Shown here in pieces: positions 29,172-36,987 of a stretch of DNA of 64,000 nt. The number at the start of each line of letters is the position of its first letter. Within the stretch, counting starts at the first letter, position 1. The position numbers and the translations under genes are program-made. Under the pieces are notes generated by a model. The model did no database searches. It was not told the DNA's origin and saw nothing but the letters and a program-made list of their open reading frames with translations. Source of the stretch: Gallionella sp. (GTDB lineage Bacteria; Pseudomonadota; Gammaproteobacteria; Burkholderiales; Gallionellaceae); contig PLWV01000023.1 in NCBI GenBank assembly GCA_003153155.1, forward strand, positions 1 to 64,000, given 5' to 3'.

Positions 29172-30035
29172 ATGTTAGCTGTCATCGGAGGCAGCGGTGT
29201 TTATAACATTGAGGGCTTGGAGAACACCCGCTGGGTGAAGGCCGTGTCTTCATTCGGTGAGCCGTCAGATGAGGTGCTTGTTGGCGAACTGGCGGGGCAA
29301 TCCATCGCTTTCCTGCCGCGTCATGGGCGCGGGCATCGCATCCCGCCATCGGAAATCAACTTTCGCGCCAACATCGACGCGCTCAAGCGTCTCGGCGTGA
29401 CCGACATCATTTCGGTGAGCGCGGTGGGTTCGCTGCGCGAGCACCTTGCCCCCGGCACTTTTGTGATCGTCGATCAATTCATCGACCGCACCTTCGCGCG
29501 AGAGAAGAGTTTTTTCGGCAACGGCCTGGTCGCGCATGTCTCGATGGCACATCCGGTGTGTCATCGTCTGGGCGATCATCTGCACGCAGCCGCGCAGCAA
29601 ATCAACATCCCGGTGTTGCGCGGCGGCACTTATCTGGTGATGGAAGGGCCGCAATTTTCCAGCCTGGCAGAATCCGAGCTGTATCGCTCGTGGGGGTGTG
29701 ATGTGATCGGCATGACCAATATGCCGGAAGCCAAGCTCGCGCGCGAAGCCGAGATTTGTTACGCCACCGTCGCGATGGTGACCGACTACGACTGCTGGCA
29801 CCCAAATCATGATGACGTGACGGTGGACACGGTTGTGAAGGTGCTGCTGGAGAACGCCGACAAGGCGCGCGCCCTGGTGAAGAACGTTGCGCCGCGTGTG
29901 CAGTCCGATGCAAGCGCAGGCAAATGCGTTTGCCGCAGCGCATTGCAATACGCGATCATCACCGCGCCCGAAGCGCGCGATGCGGCGATGCTGGAAAAAC
30001 TGTCCGCCGTCGCGGGCAGGATGCTCAACCAATAA
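29172..30035 (+). CDS. mtnP: S-methyl-5'-thioadenosine phosphorylase
   Basis: MtnP phosphorolyses methylthioadenosine to adenine and 5-methylthioribose 1-phosphate. The 287-residue protein has the phosphate loop IGGSGVY at the start, PRHGRGHRIPPS, GGTYLVMEGPQFSS, IGMTNMPEAKLAREAEICYA and the purine-site TDYDCWHP. TDYD with two Asp is typical of MTA-type rather than guanosine-type enzymes; a methylthioinosine preference cannot be excluded. A strong AAGGAGA precedes the ATG. It is first in a run with apt, mtnA and a class II aldolase, which together consume both products. Confidence 0.93.
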   Translation: MLAVIGGSGVYNIEGLENTRWVKAVSSFGEPSDEVLVGELAGQSIAFLPRHGRGHRIPPSEINFRANIDALKRLGVTDIISVSAVGSLREHLAPGTFVIVDQFIDRTFAREKSFFGNGLVAHVSMAHPVCHRLGDHLHAAAQQINIPVLRGGTYLVMEGPQFSSLAESELYRSWGCDVIGMTNMPEAKLAREAEICYATVAMVTDYDCWHPNHDDVTVDTVVKVLLENADKARALVKNVAPRVQSDASAGKCVCRSALQYAIITAPEARDAAMLEKLSAVAGRMLNQ

Positions 30036-30037
30036 CA

Positions 30038-30069
30038 ACGTAGGGGCACGGTGCGCCATGCCCCTACGT
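30038..30069. repeat. perfect hairpin between mtnP and apt
   Basis: The inverted arms ACGTAGGGGCA and TGCCCCTACGT flank a loop that is itself partly self-complementary (GGTGCGCC). There is no T-tract, so it looks like a REP-type repeat or attenuating hairpin rather than an intrinsic terminator. Confidence 0.6.
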
Positions 30070-30087
30070 ATCAACAAGGACACAACT

Positions 30088-30615
30088 ATGACCATCAAAT
30101 CCCGTATCCGCACCGTCCCGCATTACCCCAAGCAGGGCATCCAGTTCCGCGACATCACCACCCTGCTCAAAGACCCGACAGGTTTTCGCGCCACCGTGGA
30201 TGAGCTGGTGGCCCGCTACAAGGACGTGAAGATCGACAAGATCGCGGGCATCGAATCGCGCGGCTTCATCCTCGGCGCGCCGCTGGCCTACGCACTGAAC
30301 AAGGGCTTCATCCCGATCCGCAAGAAAGGCAAGCTGCCCGCCGAGACCATAGGCCATGACTACGAACTCGAATACGGCACCGACCGCATCGAGATCCACA
30401 CCGACGCGATCCAGAAAGGCGACCGCGTGCTGCTGGTGGACGACCTGATCGCCACCGGCGGCACGGCGGAAGCCGCCTGCACGCTGATTGAAAAAATGGG
30501 CGGCAAGATCATCGAGTGCTGCTTCATCATCGACCTGCCCGACATCGGCGGACGTGCGCGGCTGGAGAAGCATGGGCACAAGGTGTTTGCGTTGTGCGAG
30601 TTTGAGGGGGATTAG
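30088..30615 (+). CDS. apt: adenine phosphoribosyltransferase
   Basis: Apt converts adenine and PRPP to AMP, recycling the adenine released by MtnP encoded just upstream. The 175-residue protein starts at ATG 30088; longer upstream frames include the repeat hairpin and are not family-like. Motifs are PHYPKQGIQFRDITTLL, AGIESRGFILGAPLAYAL and the PRPP-binding VLLVDDLIATGGTAEAAC. The stop overlaps the GTG start of the next gene by one base. Confidence 0.96.
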   Translation: MTIKSRIRTVPHYPKQGIQFRDITTLLKDPTGFRATVDELVARYKDVKIDKIAGIESRGFILGAPLAYALNKGFIPIRKKGKLPAETIGHDYELEYGTDRIEIHTDAIQKGDRVLLVDDLIATGGTAEAACTLIEKMGGKIIECCFIIDLPDIGGRARLEKHGHKVFALCEFEGD

Positions 30616-31232
30616 TGGAGAGTAGGCTCACGTTTGCGGAAGTGTTACGGAATATCAAAGGATATTACGGTGTTCGTCCATCTACGCTTCAAAAGATAGG
30701 TGTCTTCACTATTGTGTGGGGCATGTTTGAGTCTGGGCTGGAGCTAACTGTTCTGGCTGTAGCCAAAGAGGAAATGAATAAGGATAAACGCCCATCCACT
30801 GACGCAAATAAAGTCAGTGACTTGATTAAGCGCCTAAGAGAAAAATCGATACAGCTTGAAAAGTCAGTTTGCAATATTTCCAAAATAATGTGCGATGCAG
30901 TTGACGATTTATTGGTTCTTCGCAATGCCATTGATCATGGGTGGATCGTTCCAGGCAAGCCCAAGAAAGGTATTGAGTTCATCAATAACCCAAGATGGCT
31001 TAATGTTGAAAGAAGACGTGGCACGACAGAAGTGCATCTAACAGATCAATTACTGGAAAAATCCATTGAAGCAGTCGCCATTCTTCACGAGTGTTCCATG
31101 CGGCTCCAACTTTTTGCTGGGGGTTTGGGTTACTCCGCTGAGTGGGTTACTGAGCTTGCTTCCGAGGTGGATCGTGCGAGATACATCGCAAGTTTAGTTA
31201 AGCCTTCTCATACTACACTGCGAAGTGAATAA
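30615..31232 (+). CDS. HEPN-like protein, unknown function
   Basis: A 205-residue, mostly helical, soluble protein. I do not recognise a named family, but residues 100-109 read LVLRNAIDHG. That is the R-N-x3-H pattern (Arg103, His108) of HEPN domains, where it forms an RNase active site in many toxins and defence proteins. Base composition is clearly more AT-rich than the surrounding mtn genes. The gene starts with GTG sharing one base with the apt stop and sits between apt and mtnA, splitting an otherwise metabolic operon. This pattern suggests acquired DNA. The HEPN assignment rests on one motif and the helical character. Confidence 0.6.
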   Translation: MESRLTFAEVLRNIKGYYGVRPSTLQKIGVFTIVWGMFESGLELTVLAVAKEEMNKDKRPSTDANKVSDLIKRLREKSIQLEKSVCNISKIMCDAVDDLLVLRNAIDHGWIVPGKPKKGIEFINNPRWLNVERRRGTTEVHLTDQLLEKSIEAVAILHECSMRLQLFAGGLGYSAEWVTELASEVDRARYIASLVKPSHTTLRSE

Positions 31233-31253
31233 CTCATTACCGCCCAGCAAACC

Positions 31254-32360
31254 ATGAAAATCAACGGCACCCCTTATCGCACCATCTGGCCCACCGCCGA
31301 CAACGCAGCGGTGGAGATCATCGACCAGACCAAACTCCCGCATGTTTTCACCACGCTGCGCTTGAACACCATGCGCGATGCCGAGCGCGCTATCCGCGAC
31401 ATGCAAGTGCGCGGCGCGCCGCTGATCGGCGTGACGGCGGCTTATGGCGTGGCACTGTCGATGCGGGATCATGCCTCGGATACCGCACTGGCCGCCACTT
31501 GCAGCGTGCTGCTGGCTTCGCGCCCCACTGCGGTGAATCTGCGCTGGGGTGTGGAGCGTATGCGCGCGGTGCTTGCGCCGCTCTCTGCGAATGAACGCGC
31601 CGATGCGGCATGGCAGGAAGCGGCACGCATCGCCGATGAAGATGTGTCGATCAACGCGGCAATCGGCCGGCATGGTTGCGACATCATCCGCGCCATTCAT
31701 CAGCGTACCGGACGTACGGTCAACATCCTCACCCACTGCAACGCGGGTTGGCTGGCCACGGTGGATTGGGGCACGGCACTCGCGCCCATCTATACCGCGT
31801 TCGACGCGGGCATTCCGCAGCATGTATGGGTGGACGAAACCCGTCCGCGCAATCAGGGCGCCAGCCTCACCGCGTGGGAGCTCGGACAGCACGGCGTGCT
31901 GCATACCGTCATCGTGGACAACGCCGGCGGGCATTTGATGCAGCATGGCATGGTGGACATGGCGATCGTCGGCTGCGATCGTGTCACAGCGCGCGGCGAT
32001 GTGTGCAACAAGATCGGCACCTACCTCAAAGCATTGGCGGCACACGACAACGGCGTGCCGTTCTATGTGGCGCTGCCCACCCCGACCATAGACTGGACGC
32101 TGCAAGACGGCGTTAAAGAAATCCCCATCGAGGAACGCGCAGCGGAAGAAGTGACGCATATCGCCGGACTGTGTGAGGATGGGCAAGTGCGCAGCGTGCG
32201 CCTTACCCCGCAAGGCTCACGCGCAGGCAATTACGGCTTTGACGTGACCCCGGCGCGACTGGTGACGGGATTGATTACCGAATGCGGTGTAGTGGCGGCG
32301 AACGCTGAGGCGATGCGCGCTTCCCTCTCCCTCGATGGGAGAGGGTTAAGGAGAGGGTGA
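31254..32360 (+). CDS. mtnA: 5-methylthioribose-1-phosphate isomerase
   Basis: MtnA isomerises 5-methylthioribose 1-phosphate to 5-methylthioribulose 1-phosphate. The 368-residue protein has [16 protein letters not shown], the active-site Cys in [12 protein letters not shown], and the catalytic Asp in [20 protein letters not shown], then PAFDVTP-like [18 protein letters not shown]. The last dozen residues ([12 protein letters not shown]) are not family sequence. They are translated from a CCCTCTCCC/GGGAGAGGG repeat, in which the stop codon lies. The next gene begins 2 bp later. Confidence 0.95.
   Translation: MKINGTPYRTIWPTADNAAVEIIDQTKLPHVFTTLRLNTMRDAERAIRDMQVRGAPLIGVTAAYGVALSMRDHASDTALAATCSVLLASRPTAVNLRWGVERMRAVLAPLSANERADAAWQEAARIADEDVSINAAIGRHGCDIIRAIHQRTGRTVNILTHCNAGWLATVDWGTALAPIYTAFDAGIPQHVWVDETRPRNQGASLTAWELGQHGVLHTVIVDNAGGHLMQHGMVDMAIVGCDRVTARGDVCNKIGTYLKALAAHDNGVPFYVALPTPTIDWTLQDGVKEIPIEERAAEEVTHIAGLCEDGQVRSVRLTPQGSRAGNYGFDVTPARLVTGLITECGVVAANAEAMRASLSLDGRGLRRG
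32321..32359. repeat. CCCTCTCCC/GGGAGAGGG repeat (R family) at the end of mtnA
   Basis: TTCCCTCTCCC and GGGAGAGGG form a hairpin, followed by a second GGAGAGGG. The same type of sequence interrupts purL at 48342-48390 and uup at 39290-39425. Here it encodes the C-terminal tail of MtnA and provides its TGA stop. Confidence 0.7.
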
Positions 32361-32361
32361 G

Positions 32362-33021
32362 ATGATGAACGAGACCGAACTACGCAGCGAACTGGTGCGC
32401 ATCGCCGGCAAGCTGGACGCACAAGGATTGAATCGCGGCACATCCGGCAACCTCTCCGCGAGATATGGCGAGGGCATGCTGATTACCCCTTCCGGCATGG
32501 GCGCGGAAGGTCTGACGGAAGACGACATCGTGTGGGTGAATTTCGACGGGACCTCACGCGGACGCTGGCAACCTTCCAGCGAGTGGCTGTTCCATCGCGA
32601 CATATTGGTGCAGCGCCCGGAATTCGGCGCAGTCATCCATACCCATTGCATCGCGGCGACCGCGCTGGCTTGCCTCAGAAAAGATATTCCGCCATTCCAT
32701 TACATGATCGCGCTGGTGGGCGGCGACAGCATACGCTGCGCGAACTACGCCACCTTTGGCACGCAGGCGTTATCCGATAACGCACTGATCGCGCTGCAAG
32801 GACGCAAAGCATGTCTGCTGGCGAACCACGGCATGATCGCGGCGGGAGCGGATCTCGCCGAGGCATACAAGATCGCCGTGGAAGTGGAAACCCTGAGCGA
32901 ACTTTATTTGCGCGCATTGCAAGCCGGTCAGCCGGTATTGCTGACGGCAGATGAATTTCAGGCGGCACAAAACAGGTTTGCCAGTTATGGCAAACCCGAG
33001 CGAACGAACAAAGATGAATAG
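32362..33021 (+). CDS. class II aldolase, probable 5-methylthioribulose-1-phosphate aldolase
   Basis: A 219-residue zinc-dependent class II aldolase/adducin protein. It resembles L-fuculose-1-phosphate aldolase along its length: GTSGNLSARY, MLITPSGM, PSSEWLFHRDI, VIHTHC, PFHYMIALVGGDSIRCANYATFGT and ANHGMI. The three zinc His are in HTHC and NHG. Directly following mtnP-apt-mtnA, it fits the aldolase that splits methylthioribulose 1-phosphate into DHAP and 2-methylthioacetaldehyde (the DHAP shunt described in Rhodospirillum rubrum). The alternative is the MtnB dehydratase of the classical salvage pathway, but no mtnC or mtnD is present here. Confidence 0.8.
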   Translation: MMNETELRSELVRIAGKLDAQGLNRGTSGNLSARYGEGMLITPSGMGAEGLTEDDIVWVNFDGTSRGRWQPSSEWLFHRDILVQRPEFGAVIHTHCIAATALACLRKDIPPFHYMIALVGGDSIRCANYATFGTQALSDNALIALQGRKACLLANHGMIAAGADLAEAYKIAVEVETLSELYLRALQAGQPVLLTADEFQAAQNRFASYGKPERTNKDE

Positions 33022-33083
33022 AACAGCGGAATAGATGCCGCGCCAGCCAGGGAGGAGAAGAAGCCGGCGCGGGCTTTAGAACA

Positions 33084-33206
33084 CTATACGGAAGTACTGA
33101 AAGAAGCGAAGGTTGGCAGCGCGACGATGAGGGATATGACACCGGCGATAATCCAACGCACGAATCGTGAAATTGTTTCTTTCACTGCGGAATAAGCTCT
33201 TTTCAT
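33084..33206 (-). CDS. small membrane protein of 40 residues
   Basis: A short frame from ATG at 33206 to TAG at 33084. It is preceded by a strong AAAGGAG 8 bp before the start. The product begins MKRAYSAVKETISRFVRW and continues with one hydrophobic helix (IIAGVISLIVALPTF). The good ribosome site, the basic N-terminus and the single membrane helix make a real small protein plausible. No family is recognised. It is convergent with the aldolase gene. Confidence 0.45.
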   Translation of the reverse strand: MKRAYSAVKETISRFVRWIIAGVISLIVALPTFASFSTSV

Positions 33207-33525
33207 AATGGCACTCCTTTAACAATTGGAATTAAACACCCGTTCCAGCACAGCTTTGCTACACGATGCAATTACGGGCATGGATTAAGATAGGGATGAT
33301 GAAAAAGAGTTCCCGGCACCTGAAAAATTAGCGTGCTGACGAGTCGGGGAGGGCTGATTACATTCGCCCGCTCGGGATGCCAAATACCAGGGCGTTTGCC
33401 CGGAAAAATCAGCGCAGCAGCGTTAGCCTCGTTCCACGGAGAGTGAAAAAATGAAACGCGCAAAAAAATTACCCAACCGCGCACCGTGAAATCCTTGGCG
33501 GTTGTAAGCATCCATCCGCCAAGGG
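33207..33525. other. intergenic stretch without recognisable genes
   Basis: Roughly 320 bp between the small membrane protein and the end of the decayed HNH-like gene. Frames that cross it are short and lack coding character or a ribosome site. I see no repeat of the window's families here. Confidence 0.4.
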
Positions 33526-34026
33526 TTATAGCGATAACAAGAATGACACCCGCAGAATACATAATTTTTTCCAAGCTTCTATCAAGTTTATCGCCATCGC
33601 TTGCTGTACTTCCGCAAATGATATTTCTTGAGCGCATACCATGCGGTAAGTTACAAATTTTAGCTGGTCTTTCTTACCGGCATCCCACGCGCTGATTCGT
33701 GGCTTTGGCCATAGGTTTCGAGGATCGCTTGGATTGCCCCCGATACTGGGTGGAGTGAGATGAACTTCCTCGTAATACTTGGGGTTTGTGTCTGTATAGC
33801 CATACTCGCACAACTGCCGCTTCTTGAGTTTGTTGGTAAAGTGAGCGGGGGGGCGAATCGTTTTGGTATATCCCTTCACGCACACAGTCTGCTGGATATT
33901 TTCCTGGGCCACGTTGAGATTGGTTGCGCCCTGGGTAAGCACCGGGTCGGGCAGGTCAGATGCCCATGCAGGAAAAGAAAAAGCCAGCGCAAGACTGGCT
34001 AGTAGCAAGTTCACTCTCGCTAACAC
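33526..34026 (-). pseudogene. secreted HNH-like protein with a damaged motif
   Basis: A 166-residue frame starting with GTG that overlaps the stop of the upstream Sel1 gene. A signal peptide (LLLASLALAFSFPAWA) is followed by a family I know from many bacteria. It has DPVLTQGATN, QTVCVKGYTKTIRPP, the HNH-like centre YEEVHLTPPSIGGNPSDPRN, then LWPKPR and FAEVQQAMAINLIEAWKK. In that family the centre normally reads E-D-H-x-I-P-L; here the Asp is Val and Ile/Leu are changed. The C terminus runs into unrelated residues (LCILRVSFLLSL). It is probably a decaying gene with no nuclease activity, though the frame is open. Confidence 0.6.
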
Positions 34027-34850
34027 CCCTTGAATTTTTTAGCAGTGCATTTTTTGGCAAGTTGCTGCGCTTTGGCAATTTGCTGTGCAGTCATTTTCTT
34101 TGCTATTGAATCACGATAGCTGGCAGCCAGTTGTTTTAATTCACTGGCAGAAGCATTGACAGCAGCAATGCTTACCCACATATATGCCAGCGCGTAATCT
34201 TGAGGAACACCTTGTCCCTTGTCATACTTCACCCCAAGGTTGGCTTGTGCTTTAGCATCACCCTGTTTTGCTGCCAGTCGAAGCCACTTCACTGCTTCTT
34301 TGTAATCTTGCGGAACACCTTGTCCATTGTCATACATCATCCCAAGGTTGAGTTGTGCATAAGCATTGCCCTGTTTTGCTGCCAGTTGATACCACTTCAC
34401 TGCTTTTTTGTAATCTTGAGGAACACCTTGTCCATTGTCATACATCACCCCAAGGTAGAATTGTGCTGAAGCGTTACCCTGTTTTGCTGCCAGTTGATAC
34501 CACTTCACGGCTTCTTTGTAATCTTGATGAACACCTTCTCCGCGACCATGCATCATCCCAAGGTTGAATTGTGCATCAGCATTACCTTGAGCTGCTGCCA
34601 GTTGAAACCACTTCAATGCTTCTTTGTAATCTTGAGTAACACCTTGTCCATTGTCATACATCACCCCAAGTTCTGTTTGTGCATCAGCATTGCCTTTTTT
34701 TGCCAGCGGTGTGTATAAACTTGCTGCTTTTGCAAAATCTTTTGCATGGTAGGCACGTTTCGCATCTGACAGCGAATCGGCTATTGCCTGACCAGTCAAT
34801 GCCAACAAGCACACACAAACCAACAACACCTGTTTTAGCAACTGATTCAT
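34020..34850 (-). CDS. secreted Sel1-repeat protein (paralogue 1)
   Basis: A 276-residue protein. The ATG at 34850 is chosen because AAGGGGG lies about 8 bp upstream and a signal peptide follows (VLLVCVCLLALTGQAIA). The mature protein consists of five to six Sel1-type TPR units of about 36 residues. Each carries the pattern A-Q-x-x-L-G-x-M-Y-D-N-G-x-G-V-x-Q-D-Y with KWYQLAAxQGNA, and a basic C-terminal tail ends KKFKGC. Such repeats mediate protein contacts in the periplasm. It is closely related to the gene at 50144-50977, and the internal units give strong DNA-level repeats. The AT-rich base composition differs from neighbours. Confidence 0.88.
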   Translation of the reverse strand: MNQLLKQVLLVCVCLLALTGQAIADSLSDAKRAYHAKDFAKAASLYTPLAKKGNADAQTELGVMYDNGQGVTQDYKEALKWFQLAAAQGNADAQFNLGMMHGRGEGVHQDYKEAVKWYQLAAKQGNASAQFYLGVMYDNGQGVPQDYKKAVKWYQLAAKQGNAYAQLNLGMMYDNGQGVPQDYKEAVKWLRLAAKQGDAKAQANLGVKYDKGQGVPQDYALAYMWVSIAAVNASASELKQLAASYRDSIAKKMTAQQIAKAQQLAKKCTAKKFKGC

Positions 34851-34936
34851 TTTTGTTACCCCCTTATCGGTGCTGAACCTTGAGCTCAGGCTACGCCCAT
34901 ACCGCCCAACAATCAATGCGCCAAATTATCTTATGA

Positions 34937-35554
34937 GTTGACTCAATATAAAAGTAACCGAAGAAGTGCGTAAGAAGGATTCGTTGCCTCAAATTGTGGG
35001 TAACCGAAATAACGGAGGGTTACTGACATGGGTAAACACGAGAAACGCGCCTATCTGGAGGCAATACGCAATCGCTATTGCCGTGCCAACCGCACTGACC
35101 AGGGCAAGATACCAGACAAGTTCTGTTCGGTGTGCGGTTATCAGCGCAAGTACGCCATTCGGTTGTTAGGATGCAAGTCACCCAAGTTGTTCGGCTACGA
35201 GCGTTTTGATAATCTAAAACGGGTGAAGCCAATGAACGCGCTGTATGCCAAGGAGTGGAGCCAGCTACAGCATCATTGCTGCCCAACACTGAAGCTCAAA
35301 ACCAAAGGGCGAGACGGGGCGCGCTATCGCAAACAATATTACGCACCCGAAACACCGTATCAGCGCGTCATGGTCTGCGAGAGCGTGTCAGACGATACCA
35401 AATCAAAACTCCGCATCCTCCGCGATTCCTTGAATCCGTTTGATCTGAGGCAGCAGATTAATGCTAAATTACGAACCCTATTTTCTATGGTCGAAGTTAC
35501 CTCAGTCGTGAGGCAACGTTCCTGACCTTCGGTATCCTTTTGTTATGAGGCAAC
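34937..35554 (+). mobile_element. internally deleted insertion sequence (618 bp)
   Basis: Terminal inverted repeats are visible. GTTGACTCA...AAAGTAACCGAAG at 34937-34963 matches the complement of 35527-35554 (GTTGCCTCA...AAAGGATACCGAAG). A second, inner pair (GTTGCCTCAAATTGTGGGTA at 34983 and its partner near 35500-35520) repeats the same motif at each end. Between them lies a transposase reduced to its N- and C-terminal parts. I could not identify flanking target duplications with confidence. Confidence 0.75.
35028..35525 (+). pseudogene. transposase remnant (internal deletion, integrase type)
   Basis: A 165-residue frame. The N-terminal 60 residues (MGKHEKRAYLEAIRNRY, FCSVCGYQRKYAIRLL) match the DNA-binding start of an rve-type transposase. 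The last approximately 75 residues (YYAPETPYQRVMVCESVSDD, LNPFDLRQQINAKLRTLF, VTSVVRQRS) match its end. The central catalytic DDE core of around 300 residues is missing. The join lies around residues 70-90. It therefore cannot transpose by itself but could be mobilised in trans. Confidence 0.78.
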
Positions 35555-35640
35555 GCGGACGGCAGAAAATAAAAAAACCGCCAATCACTAGGATTTAACT
35601 GGCTTTAGTGGACTGCGTCGGATCGGGTAATACAGGAATT

Positions 35641-35715
35641 TGGTGTCCTCGACAGGAATCGAACCTGTAATTGACCCTTAGGAGGGGCCGGTTATATCCA
35701 TTTAACTACGGGGAC
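35641..35715 (-). tRNA. tRNA-Arg (anticodon CCU)
   Basis: The complement forms a 75-nt tRNA with encoded CCA. The acceptor strands GTCCCCG and CGAGGAC pair except for one C-A mismatch at the fifth pair. The anticodon arm GCCCC-TCCTAAG-GG gives anticodon CCT, reading AGG, and the T arm is ACAGG-TTCGATT-CCTGT. It lies just downstream of the insertion-sequence remnant and upstream of a divergent MFS gene. This tRNA is a frequent integration target, but I see no integrase or att duplication. Confidence 0.94.
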
Positions 35716-35774
35716 AACTTGCACTACGAAAGCAGCGCGCGCATTCTAGCGTAAACACCACACAACTAACATGC

Positions 35775-35816
35775 CCCGACGCAAATGACCCGACGCAAAT
35801 GACCCGGCACAAATTA
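35775..35816 (+). repeat. three 14-bp tandem units over the MFS start codon
   Basis: CCCGACGCAAATGA occurs twice, followed by a diverged third unit CCCGGCACAAATTA. The MFS start ATG lies in the second unit, and the first unit offers an ATG in another frame. Confidence 0.6.
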
Positions 35817-36986
35817 CCCGCCACCGTGATTGCCATCGGTTTGGTCAGTTTCCTGAACGATCTGGCTTCGGAGATGGTGACGCCGTTCATCCCGATACTT
35901 ATCGCCACCGTGCTCGGCGCGGGACCAGTGATACTGGGTCTGGTGGAAGGTGTGGCGGATGCGGCGGCGAGTTTTCTCAAGTTGTGGGCGGGACGTTATT
36001 CGGATGGCAAGCGCGGACGGCGCAAGAGGTTGATGGTGTTCGGCTATGCCTTGTCCAATCTGGCGCGTCCGCTGTTGGGCCTGGTGTCGAGTTGGGGCGC
36101 GCTGTTATTGCTGCGCAGTCTGGATCGCGCCGGCAAGGGTTTGCGCGATGCGCCGCGCGACGCGTTGCTGGGGGACAGCGCGCATCCCGAGATATATGGA
36201 CTTGCTTACGGCTTTCATCGCGCCATGGATAACGGCGGTGCGCTGGGCGGCACGCTGCTCGCCATTGCCGCGTTGAGCTGGCTGCACTGGTCGGTGAGCG
36301 AGGTGATTTTGTGGTCGGCGGTGCCGGGCGCGCTGGTGTTGCTGGTGCTGATTTTCGGCGTGCGCGAACCGCCGCGCCTGGAAGTGGAAATAGAAAGATT
36401 GCGCGCGCCGCTGGCTTGGTCGCTGCTGTCGCTCAACATGCGCCGTTATTTGTGGGTGCTGGTGCTATTCACCTTTGCGCGCGCGTCGGAAACTTTCATT
36501 TTGCTGCGCGGCAACGAGTTGGGTATGAGTCTGGTGCAGGTGTTATTGCTGTGGGCGACGCTGAATGTCAGCAAATCCGCCACATCGCTGCTGGGCGGAC
36601 GCATGGCGGATGCGTTTGGGATGCGGCGTGTGACGATCATCAGCTGGTTGGGATACGCAGTGAGTTTTGTCCTGCTCGGTCTGGTCGAACACGGCGATGC
36701 GTTGTGGATCGTCACCGTGTTGTACGGCTTGCTGATTGGCTTGGGAGAAGGCTCGGAGCGGGCATTGATCAGCCTGTATGCCGATGAGCGCGAGCGCGGC
36801 ACGGCGTTTGGCTGGTATCATCTCGCCGTCGGTATGAGTGTGATTCCAGCCGGAGTGTTGTTCGGCGCGGTTTGGCATTACTGGAATGCCAACACGGCAT
36901 TTTTATTTGCCGGAGCGTTGGCATTGCTGTGCGTGTTGTTGCTGCGCTTCTGGAGTTTCAGGAATTTATCAATCGGAGGAAAATGA
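35799..36986 (+). CDS. major facilitator superfamily transporter
   Basis: A 395-residue inner-membrane protein with 11-12 hydrophobic segments. The MFS loop motif follows segment 2 (LWAGRYSDGKRGRRKRLMVFGYAL), and GKGLRDAPRDALLGDS and FGWYHLAVGMSVIPAGVLFG come later. That pattern (RDAPRDAL, then the mid-protein GLGEGSERAL) belongs to a bacterial MFS subgroup whose substrate is not established. There is no ribosome site before the ATG at 35799, which lies in a 14-bp tandem repeat, so the true start is uncertain. The peroxiredoxin gene follows after one base. Confidence 0.85.
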   Translation: MTRHKLPATVIAIGLVSFLNDLASEMVTPFIPILIATVLGAGPVILGLVEGVADAAASFLKLWAGRYSDGKRGRRKRLMVFGYALSNLARPLLGLVSSWGALLLLRSLDRAGKGLRDAPRDALLGDSAHPEIYGLAYGFHRAMDNGGALGGTLLAIAALSWLHWSVSEVILWSAVPGALVLLVLIFGVREPPRLEVEIERLRAPLAWSLLSLNMRRYLWVLVLFTFARASETFILLRGNELGMSLVQVLLLWATLNVSKSATSLLGGRMADAFGMRRVTIISWLGYAVSFVLLGLVEHGDALWIVTVLYGLLIGLGEGSERALISLYADERERGTAFGWYHLAVGMSVIPAGVLFGAVWHYWNANTAFLFAGALALLCVLLLRFWSFRNLSIGGK

Positions 36987-36987
36987 T

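Noticed and set aside
33272-33637. A 121-codon minus-strand frame with one hydrophobic helix after the HNH-like gene
   Set aside because: Its first part is the shifted frame of the HNH-like gene and its end is compositionally odd. There is no ribosome site. It could at best be a fused remnant.
34197-34650. Array-like spaced DNA repeats about 108 bp apart, superficially like a direct-repeat array
   Set aside because: The period equals 36 codons and coincides with Sel1 protein repeats, so this is not CRISPR. No CRISPR array was seen anywhere in the window.
35641-35715. Integration of a genomic island at tRNA-Arg
   Set aside because: The nearby IS remnant and Sel1 gene are suggestive, but there is no integrase gene or repeated 3' end of the tRNA in the window.
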